The notes: generated from the letters alone by a model not told the origin. Numbered from the stretch's first letter, positions 8,937-18,415 are shown. The stretch: DNA of 64,000 nt from Ureibacillus thermophilus (GCF_042657185.1 NZ_JBHSNN010000093.1); one strand, 5' to 3'. Translations and numbers: made by a program.

Positions 8937-9737
8937 CATGATTCCTTTAACGAAAATGAGAATATGCATCGGCGCAAATTCAAAATGCCGCTGGAATTCA
9001 AAATCAATCTGTTTTTGAAGCTGTTCCAATATGTAAACTACATCATAATTAACCGGTGTCTTTAGATGGAGAGAAACATAAATTTTTGGCTGCAATTTTT
9101 TCATCGTAAATTGCACTGCATCCACTCTTGCAATGAAAGGATTATTGGCAACGACAAATTGAATTAAATCCGTATAAACATTTAATGAAATCTCAATCGT
9201 TTGCCGATGGAAATCCGGTTGAACAATGGTTGTCTCCCCTAATTTCACCCGATTTTTTGAAAAAATATCAAACCCCTTTTGAATAATCCGTTTAAAAAAG
9301 TTTTGTTCCACTTGCCTATATGGAATGGGCATCAAATGCTTTCCTTGCGTGGTGCGGATAAATTGGGATAATTGGATTTCATTTTTTGAGCGGATATCAT
9401 TGATGTAATAAAATGCTTGGATGGGTTCTAGATCCAGCTGCTCCGCGATTTTTTTTGTCATTTTATCGCTTGTGCCAATGATCAAAATGGATTGAATATT
9501 ATGCTTCTGGATGGCATCCATTACTTCCTTCCGATGTTCTTCATCTTGAAAAACGGCTCTTCGAATGGCTTTAATTGTATTTTTTTCAAATTTTGCTGAA
9601 GTCCCTGCGATTTTTTGTCCATTTTTGATTAGCAATCCGTCATCAATGATTGCTTCAATTTCATGATCATGGGCGAATTGCAAAGCGCTTGTGCTTTTCC
9701 CTGAACCGCTTGGGCCGCTTAATGAATAAACTTTCAT
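8934..9737 (-). CDS. P-loop NTPase fused to an Asp23/Gls24-like C-terminal region
   Basis: A 267-residue protein. The N-terminus has a textbook Walker A motif, GPSGSGKST, at residues 8-16, and a possible Walker B-like IQSILIIGTSD near residue 100. The last 100 residues (VYTDLIQFVVANNPFIARVD and onward) resemble Asp23/Gls24-family cell-envelope stress proteins. An ATP-dependent signalling or chaperone-like role is possible but unproven; I know of no established function for this fusion. The ATG was chosen because GGAG lies eight bases ahead; a GTG nine bases upstream overlaps that site. It is divergent from the aminotransferase gene and shares its terminator with the crotonase. Confidence 0.65.
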   Translation of the reverse strand: MKVYSLSGPSGSGKSTSALQFAHDHEIEAIIDDGLLIKNGQKIAGTSAKFEKNTIKAIRRAVFQDEEHRKEVMDAIQKHNIQSILIIGTSDKMTKKIAEQLDLEPIQAFYYINDIRSKNEIQLSQFIRTTQGKHLMPIPYRQVEQNFFKRIIQKGFDIFSKNRVKLGETTIVQPDFHRQTIEISLNVYTDLIQFVVANNPFIARVDAVQFTMKKLQPKIYVSLHLKTPVNYDVVYILEQLQKQIDFEFQRHFEFAPMHILIFVKGIM

Positions 9738-9882
9738 TTTTTTCACTCCAACACCTTTTCTTTCTTGTATCATAAACAAAATATGAACGGAAAGCAAAAT
9801 CCTTAATTTCTATAATTTCGAAAGAATCAAAATATGCTAAAATATTTTTACTGTTTGAATTTGTTAGACTTAAGGAGTGTTT

Positions 9883-11049
9883 ATGTTGAAAATAGTTCCA
9901 TCGAAGAAGATGTCCTTATTTGAACCAGCGATATTTGGACAATTAAAGGAAGCTGCAAAAGCGGAAGAAGCGAAAGGACTGAAAATTATTGATTTAAGTC
10001 TAGGCAGCCCAGACCTGCCTCCCCATGAATTGCTGAGAAATCATATGGCTGAAAAAAGCAAAAATCCGGATGCCTATGGATATACATTAACCGGAACGAA
10101 AGAATTCAATGAAGCCGTTGCACGCTATTATAAACGGGTCAATAAAGTGGATATTGATCCCGATACAGAAGTGTTGTTGACAATGGGTTCCCAGGAAGGA
10201 TTAGTGCATCTTCCAATTGCCTTTTGCGATCCAGGCGATATAGTGTTAACAACCAATCCCGCCTACGTGGCATATATGGCCGGAATTCATTTAGCAGGCG
10301 CAAAAGCCCATTACATACCATTAAATAAAGAAAGAGGCTATCTTCCAGATTTGTCGGCCATTCCTGAGGAAATGGCAAAACACGCCAAATTAATGATTTT
10401 GAATTTGCCGGGCAATCCCGTGCCAGCAATGCCATCATTAGAATATTTCACAGAAGTCGTGGAATTTGCCAAAACATATAATATTATCGTATTGCATGAT
10501 GCGGCTTATTCTGAATTTTACTTTGACGGAAAAGGCCCAATCAGCTTCTTAAACGCTCCGGGCGCAAAAGATGTGGGAATAGAAATCAATTCATTATCGA
10601 AAAGTTTCAGCTTAGCCGGCGCCCGAGTGGCTTACATCGTAGGAAATAGTGAAATGATTCAAATTATGAAACAACTCAAGTCCAATTTAGACTATGGCAT
10701 TTTTGAACCTATTCAATCAACTGCAGCCCTTGCATTAGACCATTCTGAAATCATTACTGATCATTTGCGCAAAACCTTTGCCGAAAGACATCGCGTCATG
10801 ACAAAAGGGCTTGAAAACATCGGATGGGAATTTGCCCCATCCACTGGCGGCATGTTTGTATGGGCTAAATATCCATTTGCCATCGACAGCGTTTCCTTTG
10901 CATTTCAAGCGATTAAGCAAGCTGGCGTTGTAATGGTGCCTGGCACTTCATTCGGTTCTGAAGGCGAAGGTTATGTGCGCATCGCCCTTGTTCAAGAAAA
11001 AGAGCGGTTGCAGGAAGCAATAGAAAGATTGCACAAATTAAAATGTTAA
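9883..11049 (+). CDS. Class I/II PLP-dependent aminotransferase
   Basis: A 388-residue fold-type I aminotransferase. Visible features: the substrate-side GSPDLPP near residue 41, YGYTLTGTKEFNEAV near 65, the NLPGNPV form of the NPxNP motif near 174, LHDAAY (cofactor Asp) near 206, and SLSKSFSLAGAR with the Schiff-base lysine at about 240. It most resembles the PatA / LL-diaminopimelate aminotransferase-like group; the substrate is not assignable from motifs. The ATG follows TTAAGGAGTG; a GTG six bases upstream is inside the ribosome binding site. It is monocistronic with a strong terminator. Confidence 0.85.
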   Translation: MLKIVPSKKMSLFEPAIFGQLKEAAKAEEAKGLKIIDLSLGSPDLPPHELLRNHMAEKSKNPDAYGYTLTGTKEFNEAVARYYKRVNKVDIDPDTEVLLTMGSQEGLVHLPIAFCDPGDIVLTTNPAYVAYMAGIHLAGAKAHYIPLNKERGYLPDLSAIPEEMAKHAKLMILNLPGNPVPAMPSLEYFTEVVEFAKTYNIIVLHDAAYSEFYFDGKGPISFLNAPGAKDVGIEINSLSKSFSLAGARVAYIVGNSEMIQIMKQLKSNLDYGIFEPIQSTAALALDHSEIITDHLRKTFAERHRVMTKGLENIGWEFAPSTGGMFVWAKYPFAIDSVSFAFQAIKQAGVVMVPGTSFGSEGEGYVRIALVQEKERLQEAIERLHKLKC

Positions 11050-11056
11050 ATTTTCC

Positions 11057-11107
11057 GGATAAGCTATCATTCAAAAAAATTAGGATGTATAGCTTATCCT
11101 TTTTTTC
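11057..11107 (+). terminator. Terminator after the aminotransferase gene
   Basis: GGATAAGCTAT/ATAGCTTATCC stem and a run of seven or more T. Confidence 0.85.
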
Positions 11108-11150
11108 ATCTCCGTAAACAACATCCAGCATAGGATTTGCAAAACGAAAA

Positions 11151-11175
11151 AAATCGGCCGATGAACAGCCGATTT
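11151..11175 (-). terminator. Terminator after the AI-2E-family transporter gene
   Basis: AAATCGGC/GCCGATTT stem just after the stop codon, continuing into TTTTTTCG on the minus strand. Confidence 0.75.
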
Positions 11176-12389
11176 TATACTTTATATTTGTATGATTCGT
11201 CCTCTTCATAACGATTATAGCGCTTTTTAAACAGTTCGAATAAATAAGAAACCAACACTTTCAATATAGCATAGCCTGGAATTCCAAGTACTACACCTGC
11301 CACACCAAATAATGAACCGGCAGTCAGCAGCACAAAAATAATGGTAATTGGATGTATTTTTAAAGATGAACCCATAATATTTGGTGTAATTAGTTTTCCT
11401 TCGATTAATTGTACAATCGTCCAGACAATAATAAGCTTCAACACCATGAAAGGCGAATTAACCAACGCAATAATGATGGCAGGCGTGATGGCAATTGCTG
11501 GTCCTAAATATGGAACGACGCTTGTAATCATTGCAATAAAACCTAATAGGAAGGCATAATCAAGACCAATAATTAAAAAGCCGATTGTCATCATCACACC
11601 GATACAGAAAGAAACTAAAATTTGTCCAAGTATGTAATGGCTGATTTGATGGTCCATTGCCTTCAGAACTCTTGAAGCATCTTCCCGTGTACGCGGAGGA
11701 AAAATACTTAAAATAAATTTTGGAAGTTTCTCCCCCTCATACAATAAGTAAAATAAAATGAACGGAACCGTCACCAGCGATAAAATAAAGCCTGTTACGG
11801 CCGAAACTAGTCCCGTGATGCCGCTCGCGATTTTCGTTGCTAAATTGGTGAAAGTTTCTCTAACCGTCGTAATCAAATTGTTGGTTACGTCCGTTAAAAC
11901 TCGGTCATAATTAATATTATATTTTGAAAACAGTTCATTCACGCCTGAGTTATTTAAAAACGTTACGATTCCTTCAACAGCTGCCTTGAAATAAACAGGA
12001 AATTCATACACTAAATTTGTAAATTGATCCCGCAAAAAAGGAAAGACCAAAAGTACAAGCAGTGTAATTGCCCCGGCAGCAAGCAAGAAAATCAAAAAAA
12101 TGGACCAGACTCTTGGGATCCACCGTTCCAATATTTTTAATATAGGTCTAAATAAATAATATAAAATACCCGCTAGTACTCCTGGCAAAATCACCACTTC
12201 AAACAGCACTTGGAACGGATAGAAAATAAAAGAGATTTTATTAAAAATATAAATCACAAGACCCAAAAGCAAGAGCACAAGGAGTGAGAATAATAGATTT
12301 TTCCCGCCAAGAAAACGTATAAATTTCGTTGAAGTAAAGATGGAATGATTGGATCTTATTTCGCCTTCTAATTCTTTCTCTCTTTTCAA
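11175..12389 (-). CDS. AI-2E/UPF0118-family transporter
   Basis: A 404-residue membrane protein with the family's two N-terminal helices, one central helix pair, a long soluble loop (around residues 95-190) and a C-terminal helix bundle containing the conserved VPYLGPAIAITPA near residue 290 and a GVAGVVLGIPGYAIL-type segment. Members include TqsA-like exporters, Na+(Li+)/H+ antiporters and sporulation protein YtvI; which applies here is not evident. It starts with TTG behind AGGTGG at only four bases. It is followed on the same strand by its own terminator and preceded by the LCP gene. Confidence 0.85.
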   Translation of the reverse strand: MKREKELEGEIRSNHSIFTSTKFIRFLGGKNLLFSLLVLLLLGLVIYIFNKISFIFYPFQVLFEVVILPGVLAGILYYLFRPILKILERWIPRVWSIFLIFLLAAGAITLLVLLVFPFLRDQFTNLVYEFPVYFKAAVEGIVTFLNNSGVNELFSKYNINYDRVLTDVTNNLITTVRETFTNLATKIASGITGLVSAVTGFILSLVTVPFILFYLLYEGEKLPKFILSIFPPRTREDASRVLKAMDHQISHYILGQILVSFCIGVMMTIGFLIIGLDYAFLLGFIAMITSVVPYLGPAIAITPAIIIALVNSPFMVLKLIIVWTIVQLIEGKLITPNIMGSSLKIHPITIIFVLLTAGSLFGVAGVVLGIPGYAILKVLVSYLFELFKKRYNRYEEDESYKYKV

Positions 12390-12459
12390 AAAACCACCTC
12401 ATCATATTTCGACAAATTTATTTTAGCATGAATAATAATGGAAGAAAACTTTTCAACTC

Positions 12460-13404
12460 TTAATAGCCTAAAAATTCATGCAACTTCCTTTTGTTTGCTT
12501 CCAAGTCGATTTCAATAACAGAACCTGCATGTTGATAAGAATTGAAACGATAAGTTCCTTCGACAGGAATCGTCATTTTTTGGATATCAGGCACACCGCC
12601 TTTTAATACAGAAAAAACGGTTTTGATTTCTTCGCCGGACGTCATATCCGTCTGTATATATCCTTGCGCTGCTCCAATCAACTTCGGCAAATTTTTGAAA
12701 TTTGCTGGCCTCAACACTTCATCTTTTAATGCTTCAATCACCTTTTGCTGCCGCTCTACTCGTCCGAAGTCCCCTTGTTCATCATGACGGAAACGGGCAT
12801 ATCCAAGAAGCTCTTTTCCGTTTAATCGATGTACACCTTTTTTTAAAGTGACGCCAATATAAGCAGACATATCCTTTTCCACCTCGATTTCAACCCCATT
12901 TGGCGCAATCAGGTCAATGAGGGATTCAAAACTTTTGAAATCCATCACCACATAATGATGAATTGGAATATCAAACATTTCGTTTAACGTTTTTTTCAAT
13001 AATTGGACGCCGCCTAAATAATAGGCCGTATTTAATTTCCATGAATCATATCCTGGAATATTCGCATAAATATCTCTCATAAATGAAACAAGTTTTACAT
13101 CATTCGTTTCTTTGTTCCAGGAAAGGAGCATCATTGTATCGGAACGGGACTTTTCTTCTCCCCTACTGTCTACACCGATGATTAAATAATTGACAAACCC
13201 TTCGTTGTCTTCATCCGGGAGAAAATCCACTTCTTCCTTTTCAACATCTCCTGCAAGCTCCAATCCCATTCGATATTGATGAACTGAATAGGCAATGACC
13301 CCTATAATCATCAATAAAAATAAGGCGACGATTAATCTTCCTATTCTTAATCGTTTTTTCTTTATTCTTTTTTCTTTTCGGCTGCGGATTTCATGTTCTT
13401 CCAT
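12460..13404 (-). CDS. LytR-CpsA-Psr (LCP) family protein
   Basis: A 314-residue protein with a short basic cytoplasmic N-terminus, one membrane helix (about 23-42) and an extracellular LCP domain. LCP enzymes transfer undecaprenyl-phosphate-linked glycopolymers such as teichoic acid to peptidoglycan. Recognisable motifs are IGVDSRGEEKSRSDTMMLLS, SFMRDIYANIPGYD, KLNTAYYLGG and GYARFRHDEQGDFGRVERQQ, whose arginines and aspartates bind the pyrophosphate and Mg2+ in characterised members. AAGGGGA precedes the ATG. It lies 70 bases upstream of the AI-2E-family gene on the same strand; co-transcription is possible. Length is usual for the family. Confidence 0.9.
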   Translation of the reverse strand: MEEHEIRSRKEKRIKKKRLRIGRLIVALFLLMIIGVIAYSVHQYRMGLELAGDVEKEEVDFLPDEDNEGFVNYLIIGVDSRGEEKSRSDTMMLLSWNKETNDVKLVSFMRDIYANIPGYDSWKLNTAYYLGGVQLLKKTLNEMFDIPIHHYVVMDFKSFESLIDLIAPNGVEIEVEKDMSAYIGVTLKKGVHRLNGKELLGYARFRHDEQGDFGRVERQQKVIEALKDEVLRPANFKNLPKLIGAAQGYIQTDMTSGEEIKTVFSVLKGGVPDIQKMTIPVEGTYRFNSYQHAGSVIEIDLEANKRKLHEFLGY

Positions 13405-13597
13405 TTCTTATTCCCCTTATATTTGCTTAACTTTAATATTCATAATAGAATAAACGATAAAAACAACGGAGAAGTTCTACCAATCATTATACTATGTTCT
13501 ATCTCGAAAAGCTTTCAACTATATATGAATGCCCTATTTTTGTTACTATATAGGTTGTGGCAAAATATAGGATTTTAAGCAGAAGGAAGTGGAAAAA

Positions 13598-14116
13598 TTG
13601 GAAAAAGCAACTTTTGCCGGTGGATGTTTTTGGTGCATGGTGAAGCCTTTCGTGGAATGGGAAGGGATTGAAAAAGTCACTTCTGGATATATGGGAGGCC
13701 ATGTAGAAAACCCAACCTATGAACAAGTGAAATCAGGGAAAACAGGACATTTAGAAGTGGTGCAAATTGAATTTGATCCTGAAATTTTCCCGTATGAGAA
13801 ACTCCTTGAAATTTATTGGATGCAAATTGACCCGACAGATGATGGGGGCCAATTCCATGACCGCGGGGAATCATACAAAACAGCTATTTTTTATCATACT
13901 GAAGAACAGCGGATATTAGCGGAAAAATCAAAAAAGGCCCTTGAAATAAGCGGTCGTTTTAAAAAGCCCATCGTGACAGAAATTCGTCCTGCAACCACTT
14001 TTTACGAAGCGGAAGAATATCATCAAGATTATTATAAAAAAAATCCGAAACATTATGAAGAAGACCGCAGAAAATCTGGCAGAGATGAATTCATTCAAAA
14101 ACATTGGCAAATTTAA
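13598..14116 (+). CDS. msrA: Peptide-methionine (S)-S-oxide reductase (stand-alone copy)
   Basis: A 172-residue MsrA, which reduces the S epimer of methionine sulfoxide in damaged proteins. The catalytic cysteine is in GGCFWC at residue 10. YMGGHVENPTYEQV, GHLEVVQIEFDP, DPTDDGGQFHDRG and YHQDYYKKNP are the family's conserved blocks. TTG is preferred as start because AGAAGGA lies ten bases ahead; an upstream in-frame GTG abuts that site. It is the first of two msrA genes in this window; the other is paired with msrB near 45.7 kb and differs at many positions, so this is a paralogue rather than a recent duplicate. Confidence 0.9.
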   Translation: MEKATFAGGCFWCMVKPFVEWEGIEKVTSGYMGGHVENPTYEQVKSGKTGHLEVVQIEFDPEIFPYEKLLEIYWMQIDPTDDGGQFHDRGESYKTAIFYHTEEQRILAEKSKKALEISGRFKKPIVTEIRPATTFYEAEEYHQDYYKKNPKHYEEDRRKSGRDEFIQKHWQI

Positions 14117-14122
14117 AGAACA

Positions 14123-14152
14123 GGCGGCACTCCAGCCGCTTATTTCTTTTGG
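14123..14152 (+). terminator. Probable terminator after msrA
   Basis: GCGGC/GCCGC short stem followed by TTATTTCTTTT. Confidence 0.55.
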
Positions 14153-14394
14153 CGCACGTTATTAGTTTACATAATTATTTTATCATCAATAAAATTGCAG
14201 ACTCAATACATAATCCCTATATGATAAGTGAATATATTCCTCATCGGCATCAATTATTGATGAAATCCATCTCAAATACCGAATAATAATTAGAATTTTC
14301 CATTTATTCGGAATATTTTATTGAAAAAGAAACTAATAATGTTATATTTATACTATATACTTCTAACTTTTTGTTATATAAGGGGGATGCGGTT

Positions 14395-15762
14395 ATGTTA
14401 TTTACAAAAAAGAAACCGGAAGTGACTGAAACGAAAGAAACAAGCACTTCTTCACTTATTGGCGGACAAATTCAAGTAGCTGTAGACCAATTAAAAGGCG
14501 TTGTGGAGCAAATGAATATAACTTCCCTGTCTCTTGAGGAAATTTCCAAATCCACAGCCGCAAAAACCTCTCGCCTATTTTCCCACAGTGAACAAACCAT
14601 GAATTTCTCTCAGCGGGCTTCAGAAAAAATGAAAAAGATTGAAGCTTCTGCTCTTCATATATCTTCTTTTTCCCAAGAAATTTTATCAAATAGTCAAACT
14701 TCATATGATGAATTGCAAAACTCCTTTGAATCCTTTCAATTGTTGCAAAAGAAATTTGAAGCTCTTAGCCAAAGCCACAATCTATTGCTCGAACAAATGC
14801 TTCAATTAGTCGATTACTCCAACAAAATCCAAGATATTGTATTCACTATTGGGGCGATTTCACAAAAAACGAAAATCCTCGCGTTAAATGCCTCCATTGA
14901 AGCTGCAAGAGCCGGTGAACGTGGAAAAGGATTTTCAGTAGTTGCAAAAGAAGTTGGAAATTTGGCTAATCAAACATCCAAAGCTGTGGAAGAAACAAGA
15001 GAAACCATTCAAATCATTCAAACAGAAATCAAATCGACAGCGGAGAAAGTAAAAACGGAAACAGTTCAAGTGCACGAAGGTTCCAATGAAATGAACAAAA
15101 TTTTAATCGCTTTACAGTCCTTCAAAGAAAAGCTGAACATCATTACAAAAATGGTTCAAGAGTCTTCAGAATCAGTTGACGAACAAAGAGATAATGTAGT
15201 CGATATTTCCAATCTTCTTAAAGAAATTGCCCAAATGGCGATTGAAAATAAAGAATACGTCGACCAAGTAACAAAAGATTTAAAAACTCAACATAAAAAT
15301 ATTGAAGATATTCGTTCTATTAATCAGTCGCTAACAAAAACTTCAGCCGAACTGCAAACATTAGTGCATCCAAACAGCCAAAGCATCCAATATGATGAAA
15401 CACTATTGAACCAAATGAAAACAATGCTTTCCGCAAAAGTCCAACTAAAAGAACTTTTAAATCTGGAGGAAAAAGTTCATAAACAAATACTTGATGAAAT
15501 TTTATATTCTAATCCTCAGCTGGAAACGATATGGACGAATCGGAGCGATGGAATATTTATCTACTCCAATCCGCCTGCTGGGCTTGTCAACGCAAAAATG
15601 CGCCCTTGGTTTATAGAAGCGATGTCCGGCAAAGAGTATGTATCAGAACCATACATTTCTGCTGTTACAAAAAAGTATTGCATTACCCTTTCCTTCCCCA
15701 TTATGAATGAAGGAGAAGTAATCGGCGTATTAGGAGCCGATGTGTCGCTGAAACACAATTAA
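14395..15762 (+). CDS. Soluble methyl-accepting chemotaxis protein with a C-terminal Cache-like domain
   Basis: A 455-residue protein with no membrane helix. Residues about 30-330 form a long coiled coil with the chemoreceptor hairpin tip near 155-195 (KTKILALNASIEAARAGERG followed by KGFSVVAKEVGNLA), the site that engages CheA and CheW. The last 110 residues carry a Cache/PAS-like pattern (RPWFIEAMSGKEYVSEPYIS, then a VIGVLGADVSL end). Cache domains normally sit outside the membrane ahead of the signalling part, so a cytosolic C-terminal position is unusual. The ATG follows AAGGGGG at eight bases. It is monocistronic. Ligand unknown; a cytosolic metabolite is inferred. Confidence 0.85.
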   Translation: MLFTKKKPEVTETKETSTSSLIGGQIQVAVDQLKGVVEQMNITSLSLEEISKSTAAKTSRLFSHSEQTMNFSQRASEKMKKIEASALHISSFSQEILSNSQTSYDELQNSFESFQLLQKKFEALSQSHNLLLEQMLQLVDYSNKIQDIVFTIGAISQKTKILALNASIEAARAGERGKGFSVVAKEVGNLANQTSKAVEETRETIQIIQTEIKSTAEKVKTETVQVHEGSNEMNKILIALQSFKEKLNIITKMVQESSESVDEQRDNVVDISNLLKEIAQMAIENKEYVDQVTKDLKTQHKNIEDIRSINQSLTKTSAELQTLVHPNSQSIQYDETLLNQMKTMLSAKVQLKELLNLEEKVHKQILDEILYSNPQLETIWTNRSDGIFIYSNPPAGLVNAKMRPWFIEAMSGKEYVSEPYISAVTKKYCITLSFPIMNEGEVIGVLGADVSLKHN

Positions 15763-15918
15763 ATAAAAGAGAATAATGCTCATTCCTAGCTAATATCGTA
15801 CTTTAAGCAACTATTTTTCACATTAGTAGTGCTTAATCTAAAAATTTATTGTAAAATTTAGATGTAAATATAAATTCCTTTTTATTCCTTTTAATCCCAT
15901 TAAATGGAGGAATGAGCA

Positions 15919-16575
15919 TTGACGACATTTATAGCTGATACTCTTTCAAAGGAACAAAATCTCTTCAACTTCACTGGAAATAAAATCAAAACTGAGGACA
16001 AGAAAATTGATGTACTTGTTAAGTATGAACAGCCTCTAGTTGTTGTGTTGGATTCTGTATTAGATGCAGAAGAATGCGACCGGCTGATTGAATTGTCTAA
16101 AAATCGCCTCGAACGTTCGAAAATCAGCGCTGATAAAATCGTCAGCGATATTCGAACAAGCAGTGGAGCTTTTCTAACAGATGTGAATGACGAAATCATA
16201 AAAAGGGTTGAAAAAAGAGTGGCTTCAATTGTCGGCATCCCGGTTGAACATGCAGAAGGTTTGCATGTCATCAACTATAAACCAGGCCAAGAATACAAAG
16301 AGCATTTCGATTATTTTGCAGAAACGAGCCGAGCAGCGAGCAATAACCGAATTTGCACTTTTGTTTTATATTTAAGTGATGTAGAAGACGGCGGTGAAAC
16401 GTATTTTCCGAAACTTGGCCTTAAAGTGTTTCCGAAAAAAGGAATGGCTGTTTACTTTGAATACTTCTACAATGACCAAATGCTAAATGAACTGACATTA
16501 CATGGCGGTGCTCCGGTTGTTACAGGCGAAAAATGGATTGCAACGCTATGGTTTAGAAGAAAAAAACTTATTTAA
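15919..16575 (+). CDS. 2-oxoglutarate/Fe(II)-dependent prolyl 4-hydroxylase-like protein
   Basis: A 218-residue protein resembling bacterial prolyl 4-hydroxylases such as the 216-residue B. anthracis enzyme. The double-stranded beta-helix iron site is complete: His129 and Asp131 in EHFDYF, His195 in LTLHGGAP, and the 2-oxoglutarate-binding Lys205 in GEKWIATLWFR. DGGETYFPKLGLKVFPKKG is the typical loop between them. Targets in other bacteria include collagen-like and elongation-factor prolines; no collagen-like gene is visible nearby. It starts with TTG, eight bases after TGGAGG. Probably monocistronic. Confidence 0.88.
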   Translation: MTTFIADTLSKEQNLFNFTGNKIKTEDKKIDVLVKYEQPLVVVLDSVLDAEECDRLIELSKNRLERSKISADKIVSDIRTSSGAFLTDVNDEIIKRVEKRVASIVGIPVEHAEGLHVINYKPGQEYKEHFDYFAETSRAASNNRICTFVLYLSDVEDGGETYFPKLGLKVFPKKGMAVYFEYFYNDQMLNELTLHGGAPVVTGEKWIATLWFRRKKLI

Positions 16576-16662
16576 TTGACATACAGCCGCAGATAATTGC
16601 GACGAGGAGGCGCGTTTAATGGAGCAAATTTTTTAAGAGAATATTACTTACTAATAAGAAGT

Positions 16663-16710
16663 AAGGCTGTTTCCGAAAGTGTTCGACTTTCTGGACAGCC
16701 ACTTTTATTT
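16663..16710 (+). terminator. Terminator-like hairpin after the prolyl hydroxylase gene
   Basis: GGCTGTTTCCGAAAG pairs with CTTTCTGGACAGCC (one bulge), then ACTTTTATTTTATT. It shares its arms with hairpins near 1.4, 24.1 and 63.86 kb. Confidence 0.7.
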
Positions 16711-16810
16711 TATTCTTTCAACCATTTATAGCTTTTCTCCTCACTTCTTGATATAATTGGAGCATTATGTGTAAAAGTACATTGAAGTAGTAATAAAAGG
16801 AGGAACTTAC

Positions 16811-18415
16811 ATGATTCAAGTAAGCAATGTAGGTCTTCGTTATGGCGATCGAAAATTATTTGAAGATGTTCATATCAAGTTTACACCTGGAAATTGTTAT
16901 GGTCTCATCGGAGCAAACGGAGCGGGAAAATCCACGTTCCTTAAAATATTATCAGGAGAAATTGAACCGCAAGAAGGTCAAGTGATTGTTGGAAAAGACC
17001 AACGCATTGCCGTATTAAAACAAAACCATTTCGAATATGACGAATATACGGTGTTAGAGACGGTCATTATGGGCCATAAACGCCTTTATGATGTGATGAA
17101 AGAAAAAGATGCCATCTATATGAAAGAAGATTTTACCGATGAAGATGGCATGCGTGCAGCAGAATTGGAAGCAGAATTTGCGGAATTGAACGGTTGGGAG
17201 GCAGAATCTGAAGCTGCCACTCTATTACATGGTCTTGGAATCACAGATGATAAACACTATATGAAAATGGCGGATTTGGAAGGATCCGATAAAGTAAAAG
17301 TATTGCTTGCCCAAGCTCTATTTGGAAAGCCAGACATCCTGCTTTTAGACGAGCCGACAAACCACTTGGATTTAAAAGCGATTCGCTGGCTGGAAGAGTT
17401 TTTAATCAATTTTGAAAATACGGTCATCGTTGTATCCCACGACCGTCATTTTTTAAATAAAGTATGTACCCATATTGCCGATTTGGACTATGGAAAAATT
17501 CAAATTTACGTTGGAAACTATGATTTCTGGTATGAATCTTCCCAGCTTGCATTAAAAATGGCTCAGGAACAAAACAAGAAAAAAGAAGAAAAAATTAAAG
17601 AATTGCAAGAATTTATTGCTCGTTTCTCAGCGAATGCATCAAAATCGAAGCAGGCAACAAGCCGCAAAAAAATGCTGGAAAAAATCCAATTGGAAGATAT
17701 TAAACCTTCCAGCCGAAAATATCCATACATTAACTTCAAAATGAACCGGGAAATCGGCAATGACTGCTTATCTGTAGATGGATTAACAGCTATACAAGAT
17801 GATAATGTTCTATTAAAAGATATCCGATTCATAATGAACCGGGATGATAAAATTGTGCTCCTTGGCAACCCATTAGCAAAATCCGCTTTGCTTGACATCT
17901 TGATGGAAGAACGCCAAGCAGATGGAGGCACGTTTAAATGGGGCGTCACGACTTCAAGAGCCTACTTCCCTATGGACAACTCCAAATACTTTGAGGGCGA
18001 AGAAAAAACCCTTGTTGATTGGCTCCGTCAATTTTCACCAGAAGACCAAACAGAAACCTTTTTGCGCGGTTTCTTAGGCCGTATGCTATTTTCTGGCGAA
18101 GAAGTAAAAAAATCCCCTTCTGTTTTATCCGGAGGCGAAAAAGTTCGATGCATGCTGGCCAAAATGATGCTTTCTGGCGCAAACGTACTGCTTCTTGATG
18201 AACCGACAAACCATTTGGACTTGGAATCGATTCAAGCGTTGAACAACGGTTTAATCGCTTTTAAAGGGGCTATGATTTTCACATCCCATGACCACCAATT
18301 CATTCAAACCATTGCCAACCGCGTGATTGAAATTCAAGAAGATGGTTCGATTATCGATAAACAATGCACGTACGATGAATTTTTAGAATGGAAAGAAGCA
18401 CAAGGACTTTTATAA
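16811..18415 (+). CDS. ykpA: ABC-F family ATPase, YkpA/YbiT type
   Basis: A 534-residue soluble protein with two ABC domains joined by a charged linker, and no membrane segment. ABC-F proteins act on ribosomes. The first domain has Walker A GANGAGKST at residues 34-42 and LLLDEPTNHLDLKAI near 180. The second has SGGEKVRCMLAKMM and LLLDEPTNHLDLESI, but its Walker A position reads GNPLAKSALL, which lacks the GKS/T core. This degenerate second P-loop is, from memory, also seen in B. subtilis YkpA (540 residues), so it is probably a subfamily trait. AAAGGAGG precedes the ATG. A strong terminator follows. Confidence 0.92.
   Translation: MIQVSNVGLRYGDRKLFEDVHIKFTPGNCYGLIGANGAGKSTFLKILSGEIEPQEGQVIVGKDQRIAVLKQNHFEYDEYTVLETVIMGHKRLYDVMKEKDAIYMKEDFTDEDGMRAAELEAEFAELNGWEAESEAATLLHGLGITDDKHYMKMADLEGSDKVKVLLAQALFGKPDILLLDEPTNHLDLKAIRWLEEFLINFENTVIVVSHDRHFLNKVCTHIADLDYGKIQIYVGNYDFWYESSQLALKMAQEQNKKKEEKIKELQEFIARFSANASKSKQATSRKKMLEKIQLEDIKPSSRKYPYINFKMNREIGNDCLSVDGLTAIQDDNVLLKDIRFIMNRDDKIVLLGNPLAKSALLDILMEERQADGGTFKWGVTTSRAYFPMDNSKYFEGEEKTLVDWLRQFSPEDQTETFLRGFLGRMLFSGEEVKKSPSVLSGGEKVRCMLAKMMLSGANVLLLDEPTNHLDLESIQALNNGLIAFKGAMIFTSHDHQFIQTIANRVIEIQEDGSIIDKQCTYDEFLEWKEAQGLL

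Noticed and set aside
16616..16636. Five-codon frame after GAGGAGGCG near the prolyl hydroxylase end
   Set aside because: A good ribosome binding site but only MEQIF; probably a remnant of a lost gene start. Not enough support for a gene.
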